Below are positions 52,841-61,605 of a stretch of DNA of 64,000 nt, piece after piece. Below the pieces are notes generated by a model. That model was not told the DNA's origin. It was given only the letters and a program-made list of their open reading frames with translations, and did no database searches. Location: NCBI GenBank assembly GCA_019638115.1, contig JAHBUK010000003.1, positions 777,158 through 841,157 on the forward strand, given 5' to 3'. The DNA is from Flavobacteriales bacterium (GTDB lineage: Bacteria; Bacteroidota; Bacteroidia; Flavobacteriales_F; PHOS-HE28). Numbering within the stretch: the first letter of the stretch is position 1; each line of letters starts with the position of its first letter. The position numbers and the translations under genes were made by a program.

Positions 52841-55800
52841 TCACATCCCCCTCCGCAATTCCAGCAAGGCCTCGTTGGGTATGCGCCCATCGGCATCCGC
52901 GGCGTATGCGGGCCTGAGGCGTTCCACGAAGTACATCTGCACTTCGCCCTTGCCTTTCACCTTGATGGGGCCGCGCGGGCGGGCTTCCACGAAGTCCATG
53001 ATCTGGGCATAGGTGCTGCCGCTCACGTTGAGGTGGCCGGGTTGGCCGTTGCTTTCCATGCGGCTGGCCAGGTTCACGGTATCGCCCCAGATGTCGTAGG
53101 CGAACTTCTTTTCGCCCACCACGCCGCTTACCACGGGACCGCTGTGCATGCCGATGCGCACGTGCCATTCCTGCAGGCCCTTGGCGCGTCGTTCGGTGTT
53201 GGTGCGCTCCACGGCATCGATCATCTCCAGCGCCATCAGCACCAGGTCCAGGGCATGGCTGGCTTTGGGTTCGGGCAGGCCGCTGGCGCACATGTAGGCG
53301 TCGCCGATGGTCTTGATCTTCTCCACGCCGTACTTGTCGCAGATGCGATCGAAGAGGCGGAAGAAGTGGTCCAGCTCGGCCACCACGGTGCTGCTGTCCA
53401 TAAGGCTGCTGTAGCCGGTGAAGCCGGTGAAATCGCTGAAGAGCACCGAGCAGTTGTTGTGGCGCTTGGCTTCGGCGGCGCCTTTGCGCATCAGCTCATC
53501 GGCGGTGGAGGCGGGCAGGATGTTGAGGAGCAGGCGTTCGCTGCGGTCCTTTTCGGTGGCCAGTTCGCGGGTGCGTGTGGCCACCATGCGTTCCAGGCGT
53601 TCGCGGTCTTTGCGCAGGCTGCGTTCGCGCATGCGGATGAAGCCGCCGAGCCCCAACAGCAGGAAGGCGCCGGAACCGAGCTGGAAGGGCATGGTGCGCC
53701 AGAAGGGCGGTGCTACGCGGAAGCTGTAGGTGATGGGGGCTTCGGTCCAGATGCCGCTGCCGTTGCGTGCCATCACCTTGAAGGTGTACTCGCCCGGCGG
53801 GATGTTGCTATAGGTGATGCGGTCCAGCGCGGTGATGGGGGACCAGTCGGGGTCGTAGCCTTCCAGGATGTAGCGGTAGCGAACGCGTTCGGGGTAGGCC
53901 AACGAAACGCCGGTGTAGGTGAAGGTGAGGTGGTTCTTGTTGTGTGGCAGCACCAGGTCTTGCGGTATGCCGCCGCGCCCGATGGCGGAGCACCAGGGCA
54001 GCCAATCGGGCCGCTCGAAGAAGAGGCGCAGATCGGTGAGGTGTACGAGGGGTTCGCGCTCATCGCTGAGCACCAGACGGGGATCGTAGCGGGTGGCGCC
54101 ACGCACGGTGCCGAACCACAGGGTGCTGTCCACATCGAGGAAGGCGGCGTTGCGGAAGTTCTCAATGCCGATGAAGCCTTCGTCGCTGCCGTGGTGCCGT
54201 ATGCTGAGCACCCGTTCCTGCAGCACGTCCAGTTCCAGCATGTCGATGCCGCGCCGGGTACCCAGCCAGATGTTCTCGTAGGCGTCCAGCAGCACCTGTT
54301 CCACGGCCGATGAGCTGAGCCCATCGCCCGGTTGTATACTGTCCAGGCGGGTGCCGTTCAGGCGGTACAGGCCGTGCCCTTCGGAGCCGATCCAGAGGTT
54401 GGCGCCACTGTCGTACGCCAGCGCGGTGAGCAGCACGTTGCCCAGCAGGGGCGAGGGCAGCAGTTGGGTACCATCGCCATGGCCGAAGTAGAGTCCCGCA
54501 TCGCTGGCGGCCCAAACCGTGTCGTGTACCACGGTAAGCGCGTTCATGCGCAGGTTGTTGGGGCCGATGCTTTGGAAGGGACCGCCCTGCGTGGCGCGGT
54601 GGATGCCCTTGTCCGTGGCCAGCCACACCTTGCCGTGGGTATCGCGGTGGATGGCGTTGATGCGCACGGGGCGCAGGCCGCGGCGGCTGCCTTCTTCCAC
54701 GAAGGTTTTGCCGTGCAGGCGGTACAGGCCGTTGGAAGCGGTGCCCACGAGCAGGTAACCTTGTTCGTCTTCGCCAAGGGCGAGCACATAGGGATCGTCC
54801 AGGCCGTGCTCTTTGCCGAAGGTGCTAAGCGATCGTCCATCCCAGCGGGCCAGTCCGCCGCCCAGGGTGGCCATCCACAGGTAGCCGTCGGGTGTGCGGT
54901 GTATGGCGCTTACGATGCGTGAGCGCAGGCCGTCGCGATCGGTGAAGTGGGTGAAGGCATCGCTCATGAACTTGCTGGCACCGCCGAAACCGGTGCCGGC
55001 CCAGATGGCGCCACTGCGGTCCTGCATCACCGCGCGCACCAGGTCGTGGCCCAGGCCGTTGGCTTCGGTAATGAGCTTCATGGCGGGCTGGCCGCTGCGG
55101 TAGTGCAGGTGTACCAGGCCGGCGGGCGTTCCCAGCCAGAGGTCGCCGTTGCGAGCGCGGGCCACGGAGAGCACGCGCGGATCGGGCAGGGAGATGGGGA
55201 AGGAGGCGGTGAAACGTTCGGCGGGAGGCAAGGGCACCAGGTTGCTGTCCAGCTCCAGGTAGCCGCGCGAGGTGCCCACCAGCACGCCGCGCTCATCGGC
55301 GAAGAGGGCATTTATGCGCACGTTGCCCAGGTGCTCCAGGTCGCAGGGCTGCCAGCGGCCGTTGGCATGGCGGTACAGCCCACTGTCGGTACCGGCCAGC
55401 AGGTGTCCAAAGCGGTCTTGTGCCAGTGCGAAGGCCGCGTAGGAGGGGAGACCTTGGGGGCGTCCGTGCCGCTCGAAGGTGCCGTTGTTGTAGTGGATCA
55501 GGCCCTGCCCATCGGTGGCCCACCAAATGGCGTCGTTACTGTCTTGGGTGAATGCGCGCACCTGCGCTTTGGCCATGCCGGGCACACTGGGGAGCACGGT
55601 AACGGAGCCATCCTGCCACATGGCCACCTGCCCTTTTCGGTTGCCCATCCACACGCGGCCTTGGCGGTCGCAGAAGATGGCGGTCACTTCGTCGGAAGGC
55701 AGACCTTGCCTGCGGCCGATGGTCTCGAAAGCGAGGCCTTCACTGCGCGCCGCCCCTTCGTCGGTGGCCACCCACAGAAAGCCGTCGTGGTCTTCGCAGA

Positions 55801-55924
55801 GCCCGTGCAGCACGGCGCTGGGCAGGCCTTCTTCCAGGGAGAAGTTGCGGATGTCGTACTGCTGTGCGCCGGCCACGGCTGCATGGAGCAGGCAGCAGAT
55901 GAGCGGGGAGAGACGGCGCAGCAT
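52841..55924 (-). CDS. Class III adenylate/guanylate cyclase with beta-propeller sensor
   Basis: 1027 residues from ATG 55924 (MLRRLSPLICCLLHAAVAGA, signal peptide). Two-component regulator propeller repeats fill ~25-630 (FSLEEGLPSAVLHGLCEDHD, VTAIFCDRQGRVWMGN). A Y_Y_Y domain (~660-730; LTFTYTGVSLAYPERVRYRY) and one membrane helix (MPFQLGSGAFLLLGLGGFI) follow, then a coiled linker. The class III cyclase has metal Asp in VLFSDFTGFTGYS and IKTIGDAYMCASGLP, and the Asn/Arg site DIWGDTVNLASRME. It should make cAMP or cGMP in response to an extracytoplasmic cue. The -7 box is 5 nt from the start. Confidence 0.92.
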   Translation of the reverse strand: MLRRLSPLICCLLHAAVAGAQQYDIRNFSLEEGLPSAVLHGLCEDHDGFLWVATDEGAARSEGLAFETIGRRQGLPSDEVTAIFCDRQGRVWMGNRKGQVAMWQDGSVTVLPSVPGMAKAQVRAFTQDSNDAIWWATDGQGLIHYNNGTFERHGRPQGLPSYAAFALAQDRFGHLLAGTDSGLYRHANGRWQPCDLEHLGNVRINALFADERGVLVGTSRGYLELDSNLVPLPPAERFTASFPISLPDPRVLSVARARNGDLWLGTPAGLVHLHYRSGQPAMKLITEANGLGHDLVRAVMQDRSGAIWAGTGFGGASKFMSDAFTHFTDRDGLRSRIVSAIHRTPDGYLWMATLGGGLARWDGRSLSTFGKEHGLDDPYVLALGEDEQGYLLVGTASNGLYRLHGKTFVEEGSRRGLRPVRINAIHRDTHGKVWLATDKGIHRATQGGPFQSIGPNNLRMNALTVVHDTVWAASDAGLYFGHGDGTQLLPSPLLGNVLLTALAYDSGANLWIGSEGHGLYRLNGTRLDSIQPGDGLSSSAVEQVLLDAYENIWLGTRRGIDMLELDVLQERVLSIRHHGSDEGFIGIENFRNAAFLDVDSTLWFGTVRGATRYDPRLVLSDEREPLVHLTDLRLFFERPDWLPWCSAIGRGGIPQDLVLPHNKNHLTFTYTGVSLAYPERVRYRYILEGYDPDWSPITALDRITYSNIPPGEYTFKVMARNGSGIWTEAPITYSFRVAPPFWRTMPFQLGSGAFLLLGLGGFIRMRERSLRKDRERLERMVATRTRELATEKDRSERLLLNILPASTADELMRKGAAEAKRHNNCSVLFSDFTGFTGYSSLMDSSTVVAELDHFFRLFDRICDKYGVEKIKTIGDAYMCASGLPEPKASHALDLVLMALEMIDAVERTNTERRAKGLQEWHVRIGMHSGPVVSGVVGEKKFAYDIWGDTVNLASRMESNGQPGHLNVSGSTYAQIMDFVEARPRGPIKVKGKGEVQMYFVERLRPAYAADADGRIPNEALLELRRGM

Positions 55925-55929
55925 GGCTG

Positions 55930-55937
55930 GAAAGATA
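55930..55937 (-). promoter_or_regulatory. -7 promoter box (TATCTTTC) just upstream of the cyclase gene
   Basis: One mismatch to TAnnTTTG, 5 nt before ATG 55924. Confidence 0.4.
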
Positions 55938-56026
55938 GCGCCGCGTACACGCATCATGCCGATCGCATTTGGGATCCGTCGCATACGGCATTACCTTCAA
56001 CGGCACCAACCCTAAACCTTCCCATC

Positions 56027-56281
56027 ATGAACATCACCTTCAATGAACTGCGGCGGATCAAGGACAACCTGCCCGATGGGAGCATTCATCGCATAGCCCG
56101 CGAGCTGGACCTGAACGTGGAAACGGTTTGGAACTACTTCGGCGGCTACAGCCACCCCAACGGCAAACCGATGGGTGTGCATTTGGAAGAAGGGCCCGAT
56201 GGCGGCATAGTGGCCCTGGACGATACCCGGATCCTGGAGATCGCGCAGCAGATCCTCAGCGAGGAACACGCCACGGCGTAG
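56027..56281 (+). CDS. Small helix-turn-helix DNA-binding protein
   Basis: 84 residues from ATG 56027; the long upstream frame is antisense to the cyclase and not coding. The N-terminal half is a helix-turn-helix: MNITFNELRRIKDNLPDGSI, then HRIARELDLNVETVWNYFGG. The rest is acidic (VHLEEGPDGGIVALDDTRIL). It resembles small conserved Bacteroidota DNA-binding proteins of unknown targets. A rho-independent terminator follows ~40 bp downstream. Confidence 0.8.
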   Translation: MNITFNELRRIKDNLPDGSIHRIARELDLNVETVWNYFGGYSHPNGKPMGVHLEEGPDGGIVALDDTRILEIAQQILSEEHATA

Positions 56282-56322
56282 TGCCTGCCCGGTAAGAAGA
56301 AGACCACCCGCGGGTGGAGAGG

Positions 56323-56355
56323 AAGCGGTCTGTATGCACGGGCCGCTTTCTTTTT
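56323..56355 (+). terminator. Rho-independent terminator after the HTH gene
   Basis: AAGCGGTC (56323-56330) pairs with GGCCGCTT (56341-56348) and is followed by TCTTTTTG. A palindrome CCACCCGCGGGTGG (56304-56317) lies just before it. Confidence 0.75.
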
Positions 56356-56372
56356 GCCTACGTGTCAATGGG

Positions 56373-56528
56373 CAACCCCTCAACCCCTCAACCCCTCAAC
56401 CCCTCAACCTCAACCAACCTCTCAACCCCTCAACCCCTCAACCTCAACCAACCTCTCAACCCCTCAACCCCTCAACCTCAACCAACCTCTCAACCCCTCA
56501 ACCCCTCAACCTCAACCAACCTCTCAAC
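56373..56528. repeat. 34-bp minisatellite (CAACCCCT-based)
   Basis: About four copies of a 34-bp higher-order unit made of CAACCCCT, CAACCCCT, CAACCT and CAACCAACCTCT. All three forward frames stay open through it because of its sequence, but it lies between two gene ends and is not coding. Confidence 0.85.
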
Positions 56529-56563
56529 CGACCTGCATCGAAAGGCTGGAAGCCTGTCGGACA

Positions 56564-57757
56564 TTACCGTTCCAAGACCTGGAACTCCACGCGCCGGTTG
56601 GTGGCGCGATTCTCCTCGCTGGTGTTTGGCACCAAGGGTTGACGTTTGCCGTAGCCTTTCCAAGTGATGCGGTCCGCGGCGATCTTCTTCTTCATCAGGT
56701 AGTCCGCCACGGCTTTTGCGCGGTCGTTGCTCAGCTTGTCGTTGTAGGCATCGCTGCCTTGGTCGTCGGTGTGCCCGCCGATCTCCACGCGGAGAAAGGG
56801 GAAGTCGGTCATCAGGTCCACCAGCTTATTCAACTCCTTCTCGTAGCCGGGTAGCAGCGTTGCCTTGTCGAACTCGAACTGCACGTTGTCCAAACGCATG
56901 CGTGTGCCCACTGCGGGCTCAATGGCATGGATGTCCACGCTGTTGCTGCTGGCGTGGGGCGGTGGCACGGGACGCGGTGGCGGCGGGTTGCTGGCGCGCG
57001 GCTTGGGGCTGAGCGCCATGCCGGGCGGGGCAATGCGCACGTTCACATCGTCGATGTAATAGTAGGCGCCACGCTCGCCGTCGGGCATTTTCTCGTTGGT
57101 GGTCACCTCGTCGCCGTAGAAGTTGCCGATAAGCAGGAAGCGCTCGTTACCCGTGGCCTCGAACACACCGCTCACCTTATGCCAGGTGCCCTTCTTCACC
57201 ACTTTGTCCTCGTTCACCGTGGGGGTGATGTAGAGCGGCAGGCAGTCGCGCGTGCTCACGGCTTTGTCGGTGAGCAGCAGGCCGATGTTGTTGCTGGCCT
57301 CGTTGCTGCGCACGGCACGGAGCACCCAGCATTCAGCGATGTAGCGTACCCCGGCTTGCAGGGGTTCCGGCAGTTCGATCTGCAGGTATTCGTGCCAGTA
57401 GGTGGGCGTGTTCCCCTTGCCGTAGATCTTGATGCCTGCCATGCCGTGCCCGGTGCGCGTGCTCTGCTTGCCGCTGCTGTGTTTGTTGGGATGGCCCCAG
57501 CAATCGGGGTCGTTCTTGGTACTGTAGAGGTCCGGCGTGGTCTGCGTGGGCGAGTTCCAGCCCACCACGTTGGTGTTGAACTTCTCCACGTTCTGGGTCC
57601 AGCCGCAGAAGGGTTTCGCGTACTCCTCGAAACCGGGGTTGGGCACCAGGTTGGGCATGGTGTCGTTCTGCAGCGTGCGCTGCACCAGGTTCTGAGCGGA
57701 AAGAGGGGCGGCGGCTAAGGCGACAAGCGCTGCGAGGCAGTACGGGCGAAGTTGCAT
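56564..57757 (-). CDS. OmpA-family protein with N-terminal jelly-roll domain
   Basis: 397 residues from ATG 57757 (MQLRPYCLAALVALAAAPLS). After the signal peptide comes an NPGFE-type beta-sandwich (~25-240; NLVPNPGFEEYAKPFCGW, YYYIDDVNVRIAPPGM), like that at 35284. A Pro-rich linker (NPPPPRPVPPPHASS) leads to the OmpA domain: FEFDKATLLPGYEKELNKL, VEIGGHTDDQGSDAYNDKLS, and DRAKAVADYL with RITWKGYGKRQP and NRRVEFQVLER. It should bind peptidoglycan from the outer membrane. The -7 box is 5 nt from the start. Confidence 0.92.
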   Translation of the reverse strand: MQLRPYCLAALVALAAAPLSAQNLVQRTLQNDTMPNLVPNPGFEEYAKPFCGWTQNVEKFNTNVVGWNSPTQTTPDLYSTKNDPDCWGHPNKHSSGKQSTRTGHGMAGIKIYGKGNTPTYWHEYLQIELPEPLQAGVRYIAECWVLRAVRSNEASNNIGLLLTDKAVSTRDCLPLYITPTVNEDKVVKKGTWHKVSGVFEATGNERFLLIGNFYGDEVTTNEKMPDGERGAYYYIDDVNVRIAPPGMALSPKPRASNPPPPRPVPPPHASSNSVDIHAIEPAVGTRMRLDNVQFEFDKATLLPGYEKELNKLVDLMTDFPFLRVEIGGHTDDQGSDAYNDKLSNDRAKAVADYLMKKKIAADRITWKGYGKRQPLVPNTSEENRATNRRVEFQVLER

Positions 57758-57762
57758 GCGTG

Positions 57763-57770
57763 CGAAATTA
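57763..57770 (-). promoter_or_regulatory. -7 promoter box (TAATTTCG) just upstream of the OmpA gene
   Basis: One mismatch to TAnnTTTG, 5 nt before ATG 57757. This implies a leaderless or nearly leaderless message. Confidence 0.45.
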
Positions 57771-57856
57771 CCGGGCGGTGATGCGGCCGCCGGGCAAGTT
57801 CCGGGCCGGGTTTCAACAGCTTCTTGTATGAAAGGCGCCAGCACTTTTTCCACAGG

Positions 57857-57864
57857 TAACTTCG
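57857..57864 (+). promoter_or_regulatory. -7 promoter box (TAACTTCG) upstream of the MATE gene
   Basis: One mismatch to TAnnTTTG, 43 nt before GTG 57908. Confidence 0.4.
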
Positions 57865-57907
57865 CCGCCCGCTCGGTCGTCTTCGCAACCCAGCAACCAT
57901 CCTCCCC

Positions 57908-59302
57908 GTGTCGTTCCGCAGCACCATCAAACTTATTGGCGATGCCATCCGTGGTGGTGAGGACCAGGACTACACCGGCATGGGACTGCGGCGCGCGATC
58001 GTGCTGCTCAGCATCCCCATGGTGCTGGAGATGGGCATGGAGAGCGTGTTCGCTTTGGTGGACGCTTTCTATGTGAGCCGCTTGGGCGTGGATGCGATCG
58101 CCACGGTGGGCCTCACCGAGAGCGTGATGATGATCATCTACTCGCTCGCCTGGGGCTTGGGCATGGGCGTCACCGCAGTGGTGTCGCGCCGCTCGGGCGA
58201 GAAGGACGACCGCGGTGCCTCGCGCTCCGCCATGCAAGGCATCCTGCTGGCCACGGTGCTCGGTCTGCTGATCGCCGTGCCGGGCTACTTCCACGCGGAA
58301 CGGGTACTGCAGTTGATGGGTGCCGAGGAAGGTGTGCTGGCCGTGGGCACGGGCTATGCCCAGCTCATGATCGCCAGCAACGTGGTGATCCTGCTGCTCT
58401 TCGTGAACAACGCCATCTACCGCGGTGCGGGCGATGCGGCCATGGCCATGCGCGTGCTGGCGGTGGCCAACGGCATCAACCTGGTGCTTGATCCGCTGCT
58501 CATCTTCGGCATCGGTCCCTTCCCGGAACTGGGCGTAACGGGTGCGGCGGTGGCCACCACCATCGGCCGGGGCACGGCGGTGCTCTACCAGCTCTGGGCC
58601 TTGTCCCGCCCCAAGGGCCGCATCGTGCTGCTGCGCTCGGAAGTGCGCCTGGATCCCGCCGTGTTATGGACGATCGTGAAGGTGAGCGCGGGTGGTGTGG
58701 CGCAGTTCATCATCCCCTCGTTGAGCTGGGTGTTCCTGGTGCGCATCGTGGCGGTCTTCGGCAGTGCGGCGGTGGCGGGCTACACCATTGCCGTGCGCGT
58801 CATCATGTTCAGCATCATGCCGGCCTGGGGCATGGCCAATGCGGCCAGCACGTTGGTGGGTCAGAACCTGGGTGCCAAACAACCGGACCGTGCGGAGCGC
58901 AGCGCCTGGCTCATCGGGCATTACAACATGTTCTTCATGGTGGGCGTGGCCATCTTCTTCTGGATCACCGCGCCGTGGATCATGCACTTCTTCACCACCG
59001 ATCCGGTAGTGACACGCTACGGCGTGGAGGCCTTGCGCATCATCACCCTGGGCTACTTCTTCTACGCCTACGGCATGGTGCTCGCGCAGGCCTTCAACGG
59101 CGCCGGCGATACGCTCACACCCACGTGGATGAACATCGTCTGCTTCTGGATCATCGAGATCCCCCTGGCCTGGTTCCTTGCGCGTACCCTGGGCTGGGGC
59201 GCCAACGGCGTCTTCGCATCCATCGCCATCAGCGAGAGCATCCTGGCCTTGCTCAGCGCTGCGGTCTTCCGGCGCGGTAGGTGGAAGTTGGTGCAGGTGT
59301 AG
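57908..59302 (+). CDS. MATE family efflux transporter
   Basis: 464 residues from GTG 57908, normal for MATE. There are twelve hydrophobic helices in two halves; landmarks are AIVLLSIPMVLEMGMESVFA, VDAFYVSRLGVDAIATVGLT, AIYRGAGDAAMAMRV, and in the second half AWGMANAASTLVGQNLGAKQ and FNGAGDTLTPTWMN. Such transporters expel cationic drugs or metabolites with Na+ or H+ exchange through the inner membrane. The substrate is not predictable. It is divergent from the OmpA gene. Confidence 0.94.
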   Translation: MSFRSTIKLIGDAIRGGEDQDYTGMGLRRAIVLLSIPMVLEMGMESVFALVDAFYVSRLGVDAIATVGLTESVMMIIYSLAWGLGMGVTAVVSRRSGEKDDRGASRSAMQGILLATVLGLLIAVPGYFHAERVLQLMGAEEGVLAVGTGYAQLMIASNVVILLLFVNNAIYRGAGDAAMAMRVLAVANGINLVLDPLLIFGIGPFPELGVTGAAVATTIGRGTAVLYQLWALSRPKGRIVLLRSEVRLDPAVLWTIVKVSAGGVAQFIIPSLSWVFLVRIVAVFGSAAVAGYTIAVRVIMFSIMPAWGMANAASTLVGQNLGAKQPDRAERSAWLIGHYNMFFMVGVAIFFWITAPWIMHFFTTDPVVTRYGVEALRIITLGYFFYAYGMVLAQAFNGAGDTLTPTWMNIVCFWIIEIPLAWFLARTLGWGANGVFASIAISESILALLSAAVFRRGRWKLVQV

Positions 59303-59416
59303 CCGCAAGGCGGATGAGGGAATGCGGAGATCATTTTGAAGATGTGAAGAATTGAAAATGATCGAGGACATGGGATAAGGTGATGGTCATCGGATCAACC
59401 GACTCGCCCAAGGCCA

Positions 59417-59500
59417 TGCCCACATTCTCGCATTCTCACATTCCCCCATCTCCGCATCTCCACATTCTCACATTCTCCCATCTCCACATCTCCACATCTC
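59417..59500. repeat. CACATCTY-type microsatellite after the deiodinase-like gene
   Basis: Runs of CACATTCTC, CCCATCTC and CACATCTC words fill the end of the 200-bp gap between the MATE stop and the stop at 59504. No gene is supported in 59303-59503. Confidence 0.65.
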
Positions 59501-59503
59501 CCC

Positions 59504-60265
59504 TCACTTCGCCTCATACCCTTTCGGCCTGCCTGCTTTGTACCACTTCAGGAGCGTGTCGATCATGTGCTCCATCTTGCGGTCGTCGGCCCAGGTGCCA
59601 CGGAACACCATGTTGCCATCGGCATCGATCAGGTAAGCGCCGTTGGGTGCCCTGCCGTAAAGGTTGAACACGGTGTCGTTCATGTCGTCCACCAGCACGG
59701 GGAGCTGGCCCAGCTTGGCGAATTGCATGGCGTAGGCGGTCTTCTCCTGTTGCGACTTGGGCAGGGGGTAGACCTTGAACTTCTTCTTGTCCGAGGGGTG
59801 CAGTTCGCGGCAGTAGATGGTGAAGAGCTGCACCTCGTCATTGCGGTACTTCTTCAGCAGGCGGCTCCAGCGCTCCATCTGCACGCGAGCCATGGGGCTG
59901 GTGATGCTCACCAACATGAACGCGCGGATCTTGCCCTCGTTGGCGGAGAGCGTGTAGGGCGCGTCGGAGTTCGCATCTGGCAGGGTGAAGTCGTGCGTGC
60001 GCGGCACCATGCCACCGCCTTCGCTGTAGGTGCGGATCTCGCGGATGGTCTGGCGCATAAGCTTGTCGAAGTTCATGCGCCAGATGTTCACCTGCTTGCG
60101 CATGGCCTTGATGTCCTTGGTGCTGTAAGCGTTCAGGTAGTAGTCCAGATCGTCGTGGAACACCAGCGTGCTGTCCGTGGGATACCAGCTCGGGTCCCAA
60201 TTGTTCAGCTGCGCGCGGCCGTTGAGGGTGCTGAGGACCAGAAGCAGGGAGAAGAGGATGCGCAT
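59504..60265 (-). CDS. Exported thioredoxin-fold protein, iodothyronine-deiodinase-like
   Basis: 253 residues from ATG 60265 (MRILFSLLLVLSTLNGRAQL, signal peptide). A helical region (~20-85) precedes a thioredoxin-fold domain. It contains IRAFMLVSITSPMARVQMER, then LFTIYCRELHPSDKKKFKVY, PLPKSQQEKTAYAMQFAKLG, and PVLVDDMNDTVFNLYGRAPN with AYLIDADGNMVFRG. These last segments match the deiodinase family. At the position where deiodinases have Sec or Cys (after SxT) the residue is Ser or Pro, so no catalytic Cys is evident. Role unknown; periplasmic by its signal peptide. Confidence 0.75.
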   Translation of the reverse strand: MRILFSLLLVLSTLNGRAQLNNWDPSWYPTDSTLVFHDDLDYYLNAYSTKDIKAMRKQVNIWRMNFDKLMRQTIREIRTYSEGGGMVPRTHDFTLPDANSDAPYTLSANEGKIRAFMLVSITSPMARVQMERWSRLLKKYRNDEVQLFTIYCRELHPSDKKKFKVYPLPKSQQEKTAYAMQFAKLGQLPVLVDDMNDTVFNLYGRAPNGAYLIDADGNMVFRGTWADDRKMEHMIDTLLKWYKAGRPKGYEAK

Positions 60266-60309
60266 AGCTGGGGAATGGTCGGGTAAAAGTAGTTGTCGAT
60301 CTTTAGGGC

Positions 60310-61605
60310 ATGGGAAAACACCTTGCGTTCGTTGTGGGCCTGATGCTGCCAAGTGCGGCTTGGGCACAGGGCTACACCAACTGGTTCGTGGGCAACGCGG
60401 AAGATGCCGTGGTGCAGGCGCTGGGCGGTAGCTGCCTCATGGGCGGGGCCACCGAGCACGATGATGCCATGCGCTGGTTCCTGCAACGTGCCAACGGTGG
60501 CGATGTGCTCGTGCTGCGCGCCAGTGGCAGCAACGGTTACCAGAACTACTTCCACAGCGAGCTCGGCATCCCCGTTAACAGCGTGGAGACCATCCGTTTC
60601 GACAATGCCACTGCGGCCAATTCCACTTACGTGCAAGATCGAATAAGGCGCGCCGAGGCCATCTGGTTCGCCGGTGGTGACCAATGGAACTACGTGAACT
60701 TCTGGCGCAATACACCCATCGACAGCCTCATCAATGTCGCCATCAACGAACGCAACATCGTGATCGGTGGTACCAGCGCCGGACTGGCCATTCTGGGCGG
60801 TGTGTACTTCTCCGCGCAAAACGGTTCGGTCACCAGCAACGCCGCCTTGCTCAACCCCTACAACGCATCCATGGCGGTGAGCAACCAGCCCTTTCTGCAG
60901 GTGCCCTTCCTGGCCGAGGTGGTCACCGACTCGCATTACGACAATCCCGATCGCCGGGGCCGACACGTGGCCTTCATGGCGCGCGCCAAACGCGATTGGG
61001 GACTTGATGTGAAGGGCATTGCATGCAACGAGTACACGGCCGTGTGCATCGATACCGATGGCATTGCACGCGTCTATGGCGAATGGCCGGCTTATCCGGA
61101 GTTCGCCTACTTCCTGCAGATCAACTGCCTGCACAGCGATGGCCCGGAGATGGTGCAGGCCGGTGTGCCGCTCACTTGGAACCACGGTGGCGAGGCCGTG
61201 AAGGTGTACAAGGTGGCAGGCACCATGCAAGGCACCAACACCTTCGACCTGAACGATTGGCGCTCGGGCAGCGGCGGTACGTGGGAGAGCTGGAGCGTGC
61301 TGCAAGGCCAGTTCAGTGTAGTGCCCGGCGATCCCGCGCCAGATTGCATCACCGCCGTTTCGTACACCACTACGATCGGTGGCACGCTGCTGTACGATGC
61401 TCTTTCAAACGCCTTCGTTGTGCGCGATCTGCCGGGCTTGGAGGAGGTGCTTTTCACCGATCTGCTCGGTCGTTCGGTGGGTGCTGCCCCTGAGTTCACT
61501 GCGGATGGTGTGCTGATCCGCGATGCAGGGCCTGCGGGTGGCATGCGCTTGTTGCGTGTGCGCACGGCCTACGGTGAGCGAACCTGGAAACTGTTTGTGC
61601 CATGA
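60310..61605 (+). CDS. Cyanophycinase-like peptidase (S51 family), exported
   Basis: 431 residues from ATG 60310, with a signal peptide ending WAQ. The catalytic Ser lies in GGTSAGLAILGG (~155-166), the S51 nucleophile elbow; IWFAGGDQWNYVNFW and DSHYDNPDRRGRHVAFMARA carry other conserved residues. S51 enzymes cleave Asp-containing dipeptides or cyanophycin. The C-terminal ~80 residues (VVRDLPGLEEVLFTDLLGRS, RLLRVRTAYGERTWKLFVP) look like a T9SS domain, so the enzyme may reach the surface. The stop overlaps the next gene by 4 bp. Confidence 0.88.
   Translation: MGKHLAFVVGLMLPSAAWAQGYTNWFVGNAEDAVVQALGGSCLMGGATEHDDAMRWFLQRANGGDVLVLRASGSNGYQNYFHSELGIPVNSVETIRFDNATAANSTYVQDRIRRAEAIWFAGGDQWNYVNFWRNTPIDSLINVAINERNIVIGGTSAGLAILGGVYFSAQNGSVTSNAALLNPYNASMAVSNQPFLQVPFLAEVVTDSHYDNPDRRGRHVAFMARAKRDWGLDVKGIACNEYTAVCIDTDGIARVYGEWPAYPEFAYFLQINCLHSDGPEMVQAGVPLTWNHGGEAVKVYKVAGTMQGTNTFDLNDWRSGSGGTWESWSVLQGQFSVVPGDPAPDCITAVSYTTTIGGTLLYDALSNAFVVRDLPGLEEVLFTDLLGRSVGAAPEFTADGVLIRDAGPAGGMRLLRVRTAYGERTWKLFVP

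Noticed and set aside
56354..56854. Pro/Thr/Gln-rich plus-strand open frames over the minisatellite
   Set aside because: All three frames are open because of the repeat itself, and they run antisense into the OmpA gene.
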